A program made the position numbers and the translations under genes. From NCBI GenBank assembly GCA_003194525.1, contig NBIV01000339.1, positions 1 to 57,450 of the forward strand: 57,450 nucleotides of DNA. The letters are read 5' to 3'. The stretch comes from Gracilariopsis chorda. Lineage: Eukaryota; Rhodophyta; Florideophyceae; Gracilariales; Gracilariaceae. Below, piece by piece: positions 19,211 through 27,978 of the stretch (position 1 is the first letter of the stretch; every line of letters starts with the position of its first letter). The notes below the pieces were generated by a model. It was not told the origin of the DNA and ran no database searches. It saw only the letters and a list, made by a program, of their open reading frames with translations.

Positions 19211-21325
19211 TCAGTTTTGCTGAACCCGTTCCGCCTGAGGCGGGGTCTCAGAATCCTGAACCACTAGCAGTGGAGCGCTAGCGGGGGTGTCTTGTCGAAC
19301 AAGACGGGGGTTAGTGACCTGCTCAGCAGGGGAAAGCAACGCGTGTCGCGGGTTCGTATCCGGGATATTCCGGGGGAAGTCCGTCTTTGCCCGTAAGTAC
19401 GATGCAATCGGAACGGTCTGCTTCTCCGCTGGAGTAAGGGCTTCATAGTTACTGATCACTCGGGTTACTTCTCTCAAAGTGAGGATGCAGTCCGGTGAAA
19501 TGTGACCGTGTTCGTAACATATGTGGCATATGACTCCAGAGCGTGGGGGCGGCTGACCGGAAGGAGCATCCGTGTGTCTCACCGCTGGGCGGGAATCCTT
19601 CCATCCGCGACGACTCTGCCGGAGGGCACCATTCGAATAGGGGATGCGAGGTCCGTGAACACGGGGTCCGTCAACATAAAGCAGGGAATTCTCCTGAGCT
19701 GTGTCGTAGGACGCATCCGTCGTGGACGGCAGTTCCGTGGTCGGAATAGACTGAGCACCGGCCTGAGCGAGGTAAACGTTATCGTAGTCCCTTGAAGGGC
19801 GTCCAATCGCTGCTAGCGATAAAGATGGTGAACTGGCTTCCATCATCAACGCCTTGGCGGAACGAGACTTCGATGCAGGGATACGAGCTCGAAGTGCATC
19901 ACCTTCCGCTTGCGCGTGTTGAATCAACTCCAGGTAGGTGGTGTTACGACGATCCTCCCGATATCGGGCCACCAGCGTACGGATTGCCGGATCCAATCCA
20001 TCGATGTAAATGGTGCAGCGCTCTCCAGACGAGTAAACATTGGCACACCTGTGGAAAGCCTTATTAAGGCGTACCGAGAATTCGGTTTCCGTCTCTCCAG
20101 ATTTCTGGCGGGTATCGCGTAAAGCGAGAATAGCCGCCTGAATAGCGTTGTTCGTCGCGTAGGATCGCAAGAGGTACTGAACCGCTTCCGGCCAGCACGT
20201 TACACCTCCTTCGGAGGCTCGGGAAGAACCTCTTACAGAGTTGTATTGATCCTCGGCGAGGCCACGTAGAAAATACGGTAGGGCAATAAACGCCTGTCCT
20301 TCGTTCATACCAAGTATGTCCGCTTCGGAAACGAACCTTCCGAGGAAGTCTAACACCAATATGGGATCCTCTCCAGAAAAGGACTGGTTACGAAGGGAAA
20401 GCTGCATACGCTTTATGCAGTCCTTCACCTTACCCGTACCACGGGGTGTACGATCCAATGAGGAGTCCTCAAGCCGATAATATCGGTACGATACCAACCC
20501 CTTGTAGAAGAGATTAGTACATTTGAGTTCCCTCAATCCTAAGTGTTTCCTTCCCTTCCTCCGGGGGCGAATCACACCTTGGGTGGAAGAAGACCGTTTA
20601 GAATGGGACGGGCGTCGGCGACGATCATCGTCCGACGAAGAATCCGACGACACCGAACCATCTGAATGGTGAGAATACTGGGAAGACAGGTAGGAATCCG
20701 ACGAGTCGGGATCGTGCTTGGGCTGCTTCTTACGAGTGCGGCGGGTAGAATCTTTCTTCTCGCGCTTTGCTTTTTGCGAGACAGCAGCGGCCTCCCCCGT
20801 GACGTTGTCATCCATCAAGATAGTTTGCTCCAACGTCCTCAGACGGGCACTGACACGATCAAATCGGGTTTCCACATTCTCAACACAGTTGGCAGGACCA
20901 CCGAAACATTCCAGCACAGTGTTGACATCCGCCCTTAAAAGGCGAATGTCCTGAGCCAAATCCTTCATAGAAGAGGTATCAAACCTGACACGCAGGACTT
21001 CAAACTCCTCCACGAGGGTATTGTGTGCTTCACGCATCTCCTCAAGCTGCGCTTGGACACTAGGGGGGGCGTCGGTATCGGGGTCTCCCCTCCTGGGTGC
21101 AGCTACATCGGCAGAAGTCGGGTCGACACCAGAGTTGGGAGCGTCCTTCAATGCCTTAGGCGGGGGTTTCTGGGCTCTCGACGAGTCTTGGCCCTTCGAC
21201 TTGCCTTTCAAAGTGGCACGTCGCGGGCGGCCAGCGGGGACCTTCGAGATCTCTACCTGTTCCACGTCACTGACGGAACGACTCCGCGTGACAACCGGTT
21301 CGGCGGAGGATAGTCGCCGAGACAT
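19211..21325 (-). CDS. gag: gag of element B (intact)
   Basis: 704-residue capsid/nucleocapsid precursor, the only unbroken gag in the window. ATG 21325 is the first in frame; the frame continues upstream only with a non-ATG codon. In order: a basic N-terminus; a coiled coil (about residues 90-190); a Ser/Asp-rich segment; a capsid core with YRYYRLEDSSLDRTPRGTGK, EDPILVLDFLGRFVSEADIL, CWPEAVQYLLRSYAT and YIDGLDPAIRTLVARYREDR; a zinc knuckle CHICYEHGHISPDC (CX2CX4HX4C); and a variable tail ending QQN. The stop lies directly after the proposed slippery site, and pol continues in the -1 frame. Confidence 0.94.
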   Translation of the reverse strand: MSRRLSSAEPVVTRSRSVSDVEQVEISKVPAGRPRRATLKGKSKGQDSSRAQKPPPKALKDAPNSGVDPTSADVAAPRRGDPDTDAPPSVQAQLEEMREAHNTLVEEFEVLRVRFDTSSMKDLAQDIRLLRADVNTVLECFGGPANCVENVETRFDRVSARLRTLEQTILMDDNVTGEAAAVSQKAKREKKDSTRRTRKKQPKHDPDSSDSYLSSQYSHHSDGSVSSDSSSDDDRRRRPSHSKRSSSTQGVIRPRRKGRKHLGLRELKCTNLFYKGLVSYRYYRLEDSSLDRTPRGTGKVKDCIKRMQLSLRNQSFSGEDPILVLDFLGRFVSEADILGMNEGQAFIALPYFLRGLAEDQYNSVRGSSRASEGGVTCWPEAVQYLLRSYATNNAIQAAILALRDTRQKSGETETEFSVRLNKAFHRCANVYSSGERCTIYIDGLDPAIRTLVARYREDRRNTTYLELIQHAQAEGDALRARIPASKSRSAKALMMEASSPSLSLAAIGRPSRDYDNVYLAQAGAQSIPTTELPSTTDASYDTAQENSLLYVDGPRVHGPRIPYSNGALRQSRRGWKDSRPAVRHTDAPSGQPPPRSGVICHICYEHGHISPDCILTLREVTRVISNYEALTPAEKQTVPIASYLRAKTDFPRNIPDTNPRHALLSPAEQVTNPRLVRQDTPASAPLLVVQDSETPPQAERVQQN
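19214..19220 (-). promoter_or_regulatory. Putative -1 frameshift site, element B
   Basis: GCAAAAC on the minus strand, directly before the gag TGA. It differs from the GGAAAAC of A and D by one base, so it may be weaker. A stem around CTCCCC TAC GGGCGAG follows within a few bases of the stop. Confidence 0.45.
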
Positions 21326-21419
21326 GTGTAGACCAAAAACTCCCACGAAGTGGTAAGAAACCAAAAGTTTGGACAGTGAATCTCCGAGGAGAGGTAATAC
21401 AAAACCTAACCGTTTCCGA

Positions 21420-21437
21420 TTCTAGGTCGGGAGACCA
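21420..21437 (-). other. Primer binding site of element B
   Basis: On the minus strand TGGTCTCCCGACCTAGAA, identical to element A's PBS and three bases from the 5' LTR end. Confidence 0.88.
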
Positions 21438-21440
21438 CTT

Positions 21441-22343
21441 TGTAGTGCAATACCTGCAAGCGGGACAACACACGAAGACGTTCGGAATCTTCCCCTCTGG
21501 AGAGTAACACAGCGAACGGAGCCTCTCCGGATGAGCACGACGAAGTCAGGTTGTAAAGCCGAGGCTCACCCTCACGCCAAGCGGGGAGAGTTGAAACGGT
21601 AGGATTAGGACCACCACGAATGGGAAAACAGCCCTTCCAAGGAGTACGAGTCCACGTAAGTGGGGGAAGACGTCACGGGATACCGGCACGAGAGACACGC
21701 GTCAGCGGTGACGAGCAACCACACAAAGGGGTAGAAACCACGAGAGTGGGGTAAGGGAAAAACGGGGGATGCCCGATTGGGGGCGACGGGGGTGTGGGCC
21801 AATGGGACCACGGAAAAAGGTACAAAAGAAACCCTATACAGGGGCGAGAACACGGCGGTGGTGAATTAAGTGACAAGTGCCCAAGGCGGTGATACTCCTA
21901 GTGACGCAGGGTGGATAGGTCTACCGTTAGTAACGCGGCTTTACCTCCGAGGAGTGTAGAAGACTCGCGAAAGCGGAAAAGACTTAGAGCCAAGAACCCT
22001 GGTTGGGGAAGTTTACTCAGTGTCAGGGCGAGGTCGCCGAGCCACTATATAGTGTAGTAATCTCCCTACTGTAGCGTAGATAAATAATAAATAATAAATA
22101 TAAGTTAACTAAATGTCCACACCGTGGTGCCAACCTCCTCTTGACTATCCGTGTCACACGTGGTCCACTCACGCCTTGGGCGGCACACGGCGCATGCACA
22201 GGTGTGCACCTGGCGCACAGTGCGGATCCGCTGAGGGCTGAGACACCCGCTAATAGCGGTAGTAATCATAAACAAGCGAAAGCGGCAAAAACACCAAGTC
22301 CACAGGGCATCGCTGAGTCTTCCTCCTTGAGGATTGCACTTCA
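21441..22343 (-). repeat. 5' LTR of element B
   Basis: 903 bp, reading TGAAGTGCAATCC...GCACTACA on the minus strand. Its start matches 1-83. An AT-rich run of ATTTATTATTTATTATTTAT (about 22080-22101) is the probable core promoter zone. Beyond 22343 the sequence changes abruptly to element C pol. Confidence 0.92.
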
Positions 22344-23713
22344 GGCCTACGGTACTACCACACCCCAGCCGGGGACTCTCAGACCTACCGACCCTGTCGG
22401 ACTCACCGGCTCAGCCGGGTAATTCGGGCCTCTCAGCGCCCGCCTCTACCACGCCCGCCCCCTTGGCGCGAATTTATACCCGACAGGCGGGGAATGTTAT
22501 CCCTTATCCCGCCGCTCCGTCTAAGGAGGGGGAGGAGAACACTCGTTTTTGAGGAACGCTATCGCTGTCGCAACGGGAAACACGGAACACTAATCCCGTG
22601 TTCTCGGGCAGTGCTGCGCAACAACAACCAGACGCGCAGGCCCCGCAAAAGCGGCAATTATACCGTGCAACACGGGAGGTTGAAGCGCAACTACTGCACA
22701 CCCCTGTCAGGGAAAAAGGCAGCCAAGCCGCAGTCGAAGCTACAGTCCCTGGCGCGCAAACGCCGGAAACGCCTCCCGTCGTCGACGGAATGGAAGCCCC
22801 CGCTCCGGGGAATATTTTGCGCCAACTTCCGCAACGCTGCGGCGAAGAACCGAGGAACTCGGGAAGAACGCGCGCCATCGCACGCTCGAAACTGGTCGTA
22901 CCGGACGCTGCCCCTCCTCATGGAGACGGTGCACCACGCTTAGCGGCAATTCCCCTGAAAAGGGTGTCATCGGCACCTGCCCGGCACCGCCCAAAGGGGA
23001 ATTTTGACCAAAATACCGGTGTACCGGAGTTAGCCCCAGGCAACCTGTCAGTAGCTGGGGACACCACGGCGTCGCCGGAACGTATGGTGCAGAGCGCTCG
23101 TGCACCTCGCAGGGAGGCGGAACGCCTACCAATCACCGTGTCGCACGGGACCCCGCAGGGGATGTCGCAAACGCCGTTCCCGCATACGCAGCAGAGACCC
23201 CGCAAGCTCGCGGTTCGCGAAGAAGACCGCACTCGCGGAGTTCAAGTCCCCCGCCGACTGCAGGTTCGCCCGGCCTACCGTGATAACGGGGACAACGACG
23301 CCCCTCTGGGGAATGACTTGCCGGTGGAAACCGTGACGCCACACACCCTCTTGAGGAATATTTTCCCGCACGAGCAGCGGCCGCTACCACAGCGCACGGC
23401 AACGCCGGAGTTATCGCCGAACACCCTGCTAAGGGACATTAAACCGCACCGCGGGCAACCCTCACAAGGGAATACAACCACCACCCGGCACGGCCAGCAG
23501 GTCTGCGAACGAGAGTTCGTAGTAGACCGACTTGTCGGACACACCTGGGACCAGGATGGTATTCTACAATACCGCGTCCGCTGGTACGGGTATGACCCCA
23601 GCGGGGATACGTGGGAGCCCATCGAACACCTCCCACGGTCGCAGGTCGTGCGATACCACCGTCAAACGGGAACTGCAGCCCCAGCTACGCTGGTTAATGC
23701 CCAAGTCGGGTAA
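22344..23713 (+). pseudogene. pol: pol tail of element C: linker and chromodomain
   Basis: In frame with D's pol C-terminus from PHPSRGLSDLPTLSDS onward. One TGA at 22550-22552 replaces the Arg (CGA) found in D, a CpG-to-TpG change; the same frame is then open to 23713. It contains a tandem motif NTLLRDI..PH / HTLLRNIFPH and the chromodomain: EFVVDRLVGHTWDQDG, YRVRWYGYDP and TWEPIEHLP with the Trp intact. It ends LVNAQVG as D does. Confidence 0.88.
22521..22535 (+). promoter_or_regulatory. Internal polypurine tract 2 of element C
   Basis: Exact CTAAGGAGGGGGAGG encoding SKEGEE, in the linker as in A and D. Confidence 0.58.
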
Positions 23714-23954
23714 CGTTTCCGCGCGAGCGGAGGGCGATAGGAAAGGATAACAAGGCAAGGTCCGTCGAAGACGGGGAACTCATACGAGAATCACTGTTAT
23801 AAACGGGAAGGTTTATTCAAGGGAGCAGCTAGCTCTCCACAACACTATACTACAATAGCTGGCTATGCCAGGAAAGAAGAACCGGAGACGGCGCGCGCGC
23901 TTTTATCACCCATTTTCGTCTGGGAACCCTTCGCGTCCGCGGTCGTTTTCCCGT
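23714..23954 (-). pseudogene. Element C spacer with remnant of a deleted antisense ORF
   Basis: On the minus strand the ATG at 23913 and about the first dozen codons match the start of D's antisense ORF (ATGGGTGATAAAAGCGCG). At GGTTCT (complement 23878-23883) the sequence jumps to what lies just beyond D's antisense stop. In D, GGTTCT occurs at both 47966-47971 and 49744-49749, so C has lost 1,778 bp between 6-bp direct repeats. The downstream AATAAA (complement 23812-23817) remains. Confidence 0.85.
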
Positions 23955-23969
23955 CTTAGGGGGGAGATA
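23955..23969 (+). other. 3' polypurine tract of element C
   Basis: CTTAGGGGGGAGATA, ending at the TG of the LTR. Confidence 0.9.
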
Positions 23970-24793
23970 TGTAGTGCAACGCCCTCAGGGAGGGATTCTT
24001 GGTACTTGAACGCTTTCCCGATATTATCGGTTGTGTAGTGTGTATATGAACTACGCCCCATTACGGTGGATATGGACACGTCGGACACGGTTTTGGGTCA
24101 ATTGGCGGTTGGCCACAGTAGTGGATGTTGCCACGAAATGTGGAGTATTTTAGTTGATTTTATTTATTATTTTCACACCCATTTCTGGGAAGCTAGTACT
24201 TAGTGCGACGGCGCGCTGCCGTCGCACCAGTAAACCTTCCCCAACAAGGGACCCCAACCTGGGGAATTGGCTCTAGTTGTTGCCGCTTGCGCGCGTACTC
24301 TACTCCGCCTTGGAGGGAAACGCCGTAAACCACGGGACATCTAACCCCTTGCACATCTAAAGGGACCCATCACTGGGAGTATAATTGTTCCAATTGCATT
24401 GGTGTTTCGCCTTGTATAGGGATATTGTTACCGGCATCGCCGTTTGTCCCCGTCGCTCTCGCGACTCACTTCGCCCTCTTTTTCTCCTCTTCGCCCTTCC
24501 CTTTTCCCCTTTTTAGGGTAGCACCTCCCGCTATCTGCGGCCCTCGTGTGCGCATCCGCTCACACACCCCCACTTACGTGGAAACATACCTCTACTGAGG
24601 ATCACAACCCGCTCACGCGGATACCGATTCTTCGCCTTCAACTCCCTGCGCGAGTCGCGACAGGTGTCCCTGGTCTTACAAACCGGCTTCGCCGTGACAC
24701 CTCTGGGAGGGCTCTACCCAACTGGGTTCACCTCGTGAGAGGAAGATCCCGAACGTCTTTCGGTGTTTTTCCCCTTTGGGGCATTGCACCACA
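23970..24793 (+). repeat. 3' LTR of element C
   Basis: 824 bp, TGTAGTGCAACG...GCACCACA, near-identical to the element D LTR (47072-47878, reverse). It contains an AT-rich run (about 24151-24173, TGATTTTATTTATTATTTTC) and, 30 bases later, a 10-bp perfect stem-loop. Its last 220 bases are almost a continuous string of short hairpins (see findings). The sequence beyond 24793 is unrelated host DNA. Confidence 0.93.
24203..24227 (+). promoter_or_regulatory. 10-bp perfect stem-loop in the C LTR
   Basis: GTGCGACGGC, a 5-base loop, then GCCGTCGCAC. The same stem with a changed loop is in D's LTR at 47621-47645. Its place just after the AT-rich promoter-like run suggests a role near the transcript 5' end or in poly(A) control; this is inferred. 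Confidence 0.6.
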
Positions 24794-27700
24794 CCAATCA
24801 CGGCACACCACGTTTTTTTGAACATTTTATTTACCGTCTAATCAGTAGTGGTGCGTATGAAATAGTTATCTCCAAATGGGATATGTATCATATTTAGCCT
24901 CTAGATTTAACTAAACCAGTAGGGGTGCTCTAAGTGAGCCTTTCACCTGGGATTTGAAGTACTTGCCTCTCCGAGCTGGATTCTAGTGCTAACTTTTTGG
25001 CTACATCTCTTTATTCTTTAGATTTACAAGCGTATGAGGGCCTACATCTTGATTGAACGGAGGCGTTGCGCTAATAAACATGCCCGCACGCCCTCTTCAG
25101 CACATGTATAAACCTCTTTTGGCGCACTGCCTCCCTGCCATTCAAAAACTTCACCAGCAGCAGCAGCAGCAGCAGCAGCACTACCAGCAGCAGCAACAGC
25201 AAAGCTCCAAGCTTATTGGCTGCTGCTGCATGTTGACTGCCGCTGCTGCTCATTGGCTGGCACTACAACACTGCTACCCATCCCACTGCACACTGTGCAG
25301 TGGGATGGGTAGCAGTGCACAGTGCTTGGCATTGCAGTTATTTTGGAAGTGCCGGTCAATTACAGTTCACTGTACTCTCCATGCACAACTGCAGTGCCCG
25401 CCAATCACAATCGCGTGGGTGCTCAGTTGCTACTCTATTCTATGTTCACTCTCGACGCCGCGGCACTCATGGGTCTGCAGGTCGTTTGCGAGCATTAGCG
25501 AACATAAGTGGCTTGCACATCCCCAAAATTCACCCCTATTCAGCGGTGCACAGCGCCGCCCACGGCCGAAGGCCGTTTCTACTTGTTACTTACTATAATA
25601 GTTAGTTTTACTGAGGTTTTGAATTGCGTGGAGCTCCCGCCAAACGGTAGTTTGGCTGACACGCAAAATGGGCTTGAAGCTGCGATGACGCTGTGCCGAC
25701 AGCGAGCTTCACCCCTTCAAATAGCCCCCAGAGGCATCCTCTTGGTCGAGAAGAAAAGGAGGCATCGAAAGAACACAGTCAGGTGCACCATCATTGTTTC
25801 ACAAGACGCCAAAGGGGCCGCACTTGTATCCATATAGTTTCAATCGTCAACGAAGATATGTAAGTGTCATCCTTGTGGCATCCATTTCTTATTAGCTTGT
25901 GGTGACCATGTAAAAGCTTCATAAAAAGACATCGCTATACCCGAATATAGTTTCTTTGACAAACACGAACCTTTCTGTCTTACAGAATGAACACTTTTCA
26001 ACAAATTGAAACGGGCCTCATGTTCAAAAGAAGATCGAAAGCGAGTGCATTTTGTAATAAAGAGAACGGCGAGCCAAAGCTGTACGCAGAGCACATTCGT
26101 ACACATCACCTTTGAGGCATGTGAAACATTCAGATTAGAAGATTTGGTGAATGTTCAACATGTTCTTATGTTAAGTGCCCTGCCCAGCAGTTCGTGCTCC
26201 TGACACGGTTGTCCGTATCACTCTGCGACATTCGATTTGAGAATATGGGACTAAACAGAAGTTAGCTCAAAAGCAGGGACGTGATACGCATCAGCACAAC
26301 AAGCCGCAAACATGTACCTTGCTCACGCAAGATAATAGCGGCGATAGGGCTGAACGAGCTCAGGAACCTCATGTACGTCCCTTGACGCGTGAAAACGTCA
26401 TTCGTTCCCCTCAACTGTCAGCCCTCAAAGTCCAGGACATGCTTCGCGGTTTCAACCATTTGTACGACCCCTCACTTTGTTGTAAACTATAGCCAACATG
26501 TGGGTCAGCAACACCATATGATTCTGTTTGAACCTTGCTGATATGCTGACGGAGAAAAGCACTCAAAGGCTGATAGCAAGGACCGCGTCTTCATTCCCAG
26601 CCCCTTCTATAACCCTCAAAAAGTAGACTCATGCTATGATGAACATCGCGGCCAAGAGTGATGACAGTTTGGCTCGTATACTTGTTCTTCATCCCGATTT
26701 TAGGGAACGGGAAAGCAAAACAAAGCCCTCCTTATAGTCTCGCAATCGCGGGAAACACAACCCAAGGTGCGAGTACGAGAGAGAACTCTTTTTGGTGAAA
26801 CACTGGGCCATCATCTGTAAGGTCAAAAGTTGTTGACCCATTTTCACCACAAAATTGAGGATGTGCTTGTTAACAGTGCTTAGACAGGAGAGAAGCTGGA
26901 CAGGCATACCCATTTGACGTATGCTTCACGTGATAAGAGTGGGGAGTCTGTCCTGGTTGGACTATATTTTTGTCTCGCTTTAAAGGTACTGCTGCATGGC
27001 CTTGTAATCGATCGCTTTGTTATGGGCTAGCATGCCCCACACAAGGTGATGAATTCGAGTCGACCGAAAGTTATACTCCTTGAGGTCAACCCTGAATGGC
27101 CCATTTCATTCGTTCTTAGCAAGCCGATCCGTTTCTGGCAGAACACCGTGGTTTAAGCGTGGAACATTAAACCTGTTGTACTATGAGTTTTGGTCTAGAC
27201 CCAGTAAATGTTGTCTGCAATCGTCCTGTCAGATTCAGAACTAGTTGCCATGTGCGTCACGTGCAAACTCGTAAACACGTTCCTGCTCTCTCAGCGGCTT
27301 ATGAACAGGCCTTTCTTCATTGTCAAACGACTTATGCAGTAAGTTCCTAATAGGGCCCAACATGGCCGTAGCATGTAGCAAACGACTTCTAGCGATGGTC
27401 ATAATAGCCTTGTGCCCAGCAGATTCCGTTGTATGAATTATTCCGTGGTATTCGTTTGACTGTTTCTCCATTGCCTACCACCGAATTGTATACCATCAGA
27501 ATTACGCGATGAAGTCGGCCTTATGGCGGAAATCCCCATGGAGCTCGTATTTGGGCCAGGGTGTCAGATATGGGCCGCATTACTTAAGCTTGGCTTCTGT
27601 TCGTCATTATCCTGCTTTCTATAATGCCAGGGTATGAGATGTACTCTATTGGGGCTGCGCCAAGCTACAGGAGTACAACTGGGCCGTGCGACGTTCTTCC

Positions 27701-27978
27701 TCTTCGCTTGCGCGTTCAGCGGGACATAACCTTCCGGTCAGAGGTCAACATTATCATACGCTCCGTCTGGTCAACAACGTTTGAACAATACGAATTGAGT
27801 GTCGGCACTTCCCTTGTTTTGCGTCATGGTAAGCAGGTTTTGAATGGCATATTTACACCGTTAAACGCGGTTCGTCTGTCTCAAGTCGGTCTCCATCTTC
27901 CAACGTTTGAGAGAAAGTGGTTTCGCAGCTGAGGCTGTTCACCGTTCCAGGATTCCCACTCCATCAGTACCTTCCGGA
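24794..27978. other. Intergenic, no supported gene
   Basis: About 3.2 kb between the C LTR and the zinc-finger gene. I see no convincing coding frame. It holds (CAG)8 at 25155-25178 plus further CAG units to about 25202, CTG-rich sequence at 25220-25252, a 49-bp palindrome at 25269-25317, and otherwise unremarkable AT-richer DNA. An ORF at 25053-25598 exists only because it reads the CAG tract as poly-Gln. Confidence 0.5.
25269..25317. repeat. 49-bp perfect palindrome
   Basis: 24-base arms around a single C at 25293; the left arm begins CACTGCTACCCATCCCACTG. Not part of any recognised mobile element, and downstream of a CAG tract. Confidence 0.9.

Larger units (their letters stand above)
13666..19214 (-). 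pseudogene. pol: pol of element B (one frameshift, one stop)
   Basis: Domains as in element A: protease SDTGAG, RT with YLDD, RNase H TVDTDASDY, integrase zinc finger, D-D-E triad and GPY module, a long variable linker, and a chromodomain ending VINAQVG. It is open from the frameshift site to about 15790. There the frame is lost in the integrase where, compared with D, about seven bases are missing; a TAA near 15648 follows, and 15597-13666 is then open. In RT motif DYRRLN the first Arg is Cys (DYCRLN), a likely damaging change. The chromodomain has SDEP where C and D have TWEP. In-frame codons outside these breaks are intact. Confidence 0.92.
1..22343 (-). mobile_element. Element B, chromodomain Ty3/gypsy retrotransposon, interrupted by element A
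   Basis: Read on the minus strand: 5' LTR (22343-21441), PBS (21437-21420), gag, pol, a convergent antisense ORF (11608-13452), PPT (11587-11573) and the edge of the 3' LTR (83-1). Element A (88-11571) sits between PPT and 3' LTR. Gag is open; pol carries one small deletion frameshift and one stop, and the antisense ORF carries two stops, so B is a dead but fairly recent copy. Its 5' LTR abuts sequence matching the pol tail of element D, so B itself lies inside another element (C). If so, GGCCT at 22344-22348 should be one target duplication copy, with the other left of the window. Confidence 0.87.
22344..24793 (+). mobile_element. Element C, 3' part of a chromodomain Ty3/gypsy element
   Basis: A plus-strand element closely related to D. 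It holds the pol tail from within the integrase-chromodomain linker, a short spacer with a deletion scar of the antisense gene, a PPT and a complete 3' LTR. The 5' part is missing here because element B was inserted in the linker; it should continue left of the window. Confidence 0.9.

Noticed and set aside
22141..24793. CRISPR-like regular spacing of short hairpins
   Set aside because: The hairpins differ in sequence, lie in an LTR retrotransposon and the DNA is eukaryotic; there is no repeat-spacer array.
25053..25598. A 181-codon frame with poly-Gln
   Set aside because: It exists because it crosses the CAG tract and the 49-bp palindrome; the rest has no domain-like pattern.
25867..27471. 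Short minus-strand frames hinting at an old transposon
   Set aside because: No protease, RT, integrase or transposase motif could be found in any of them.
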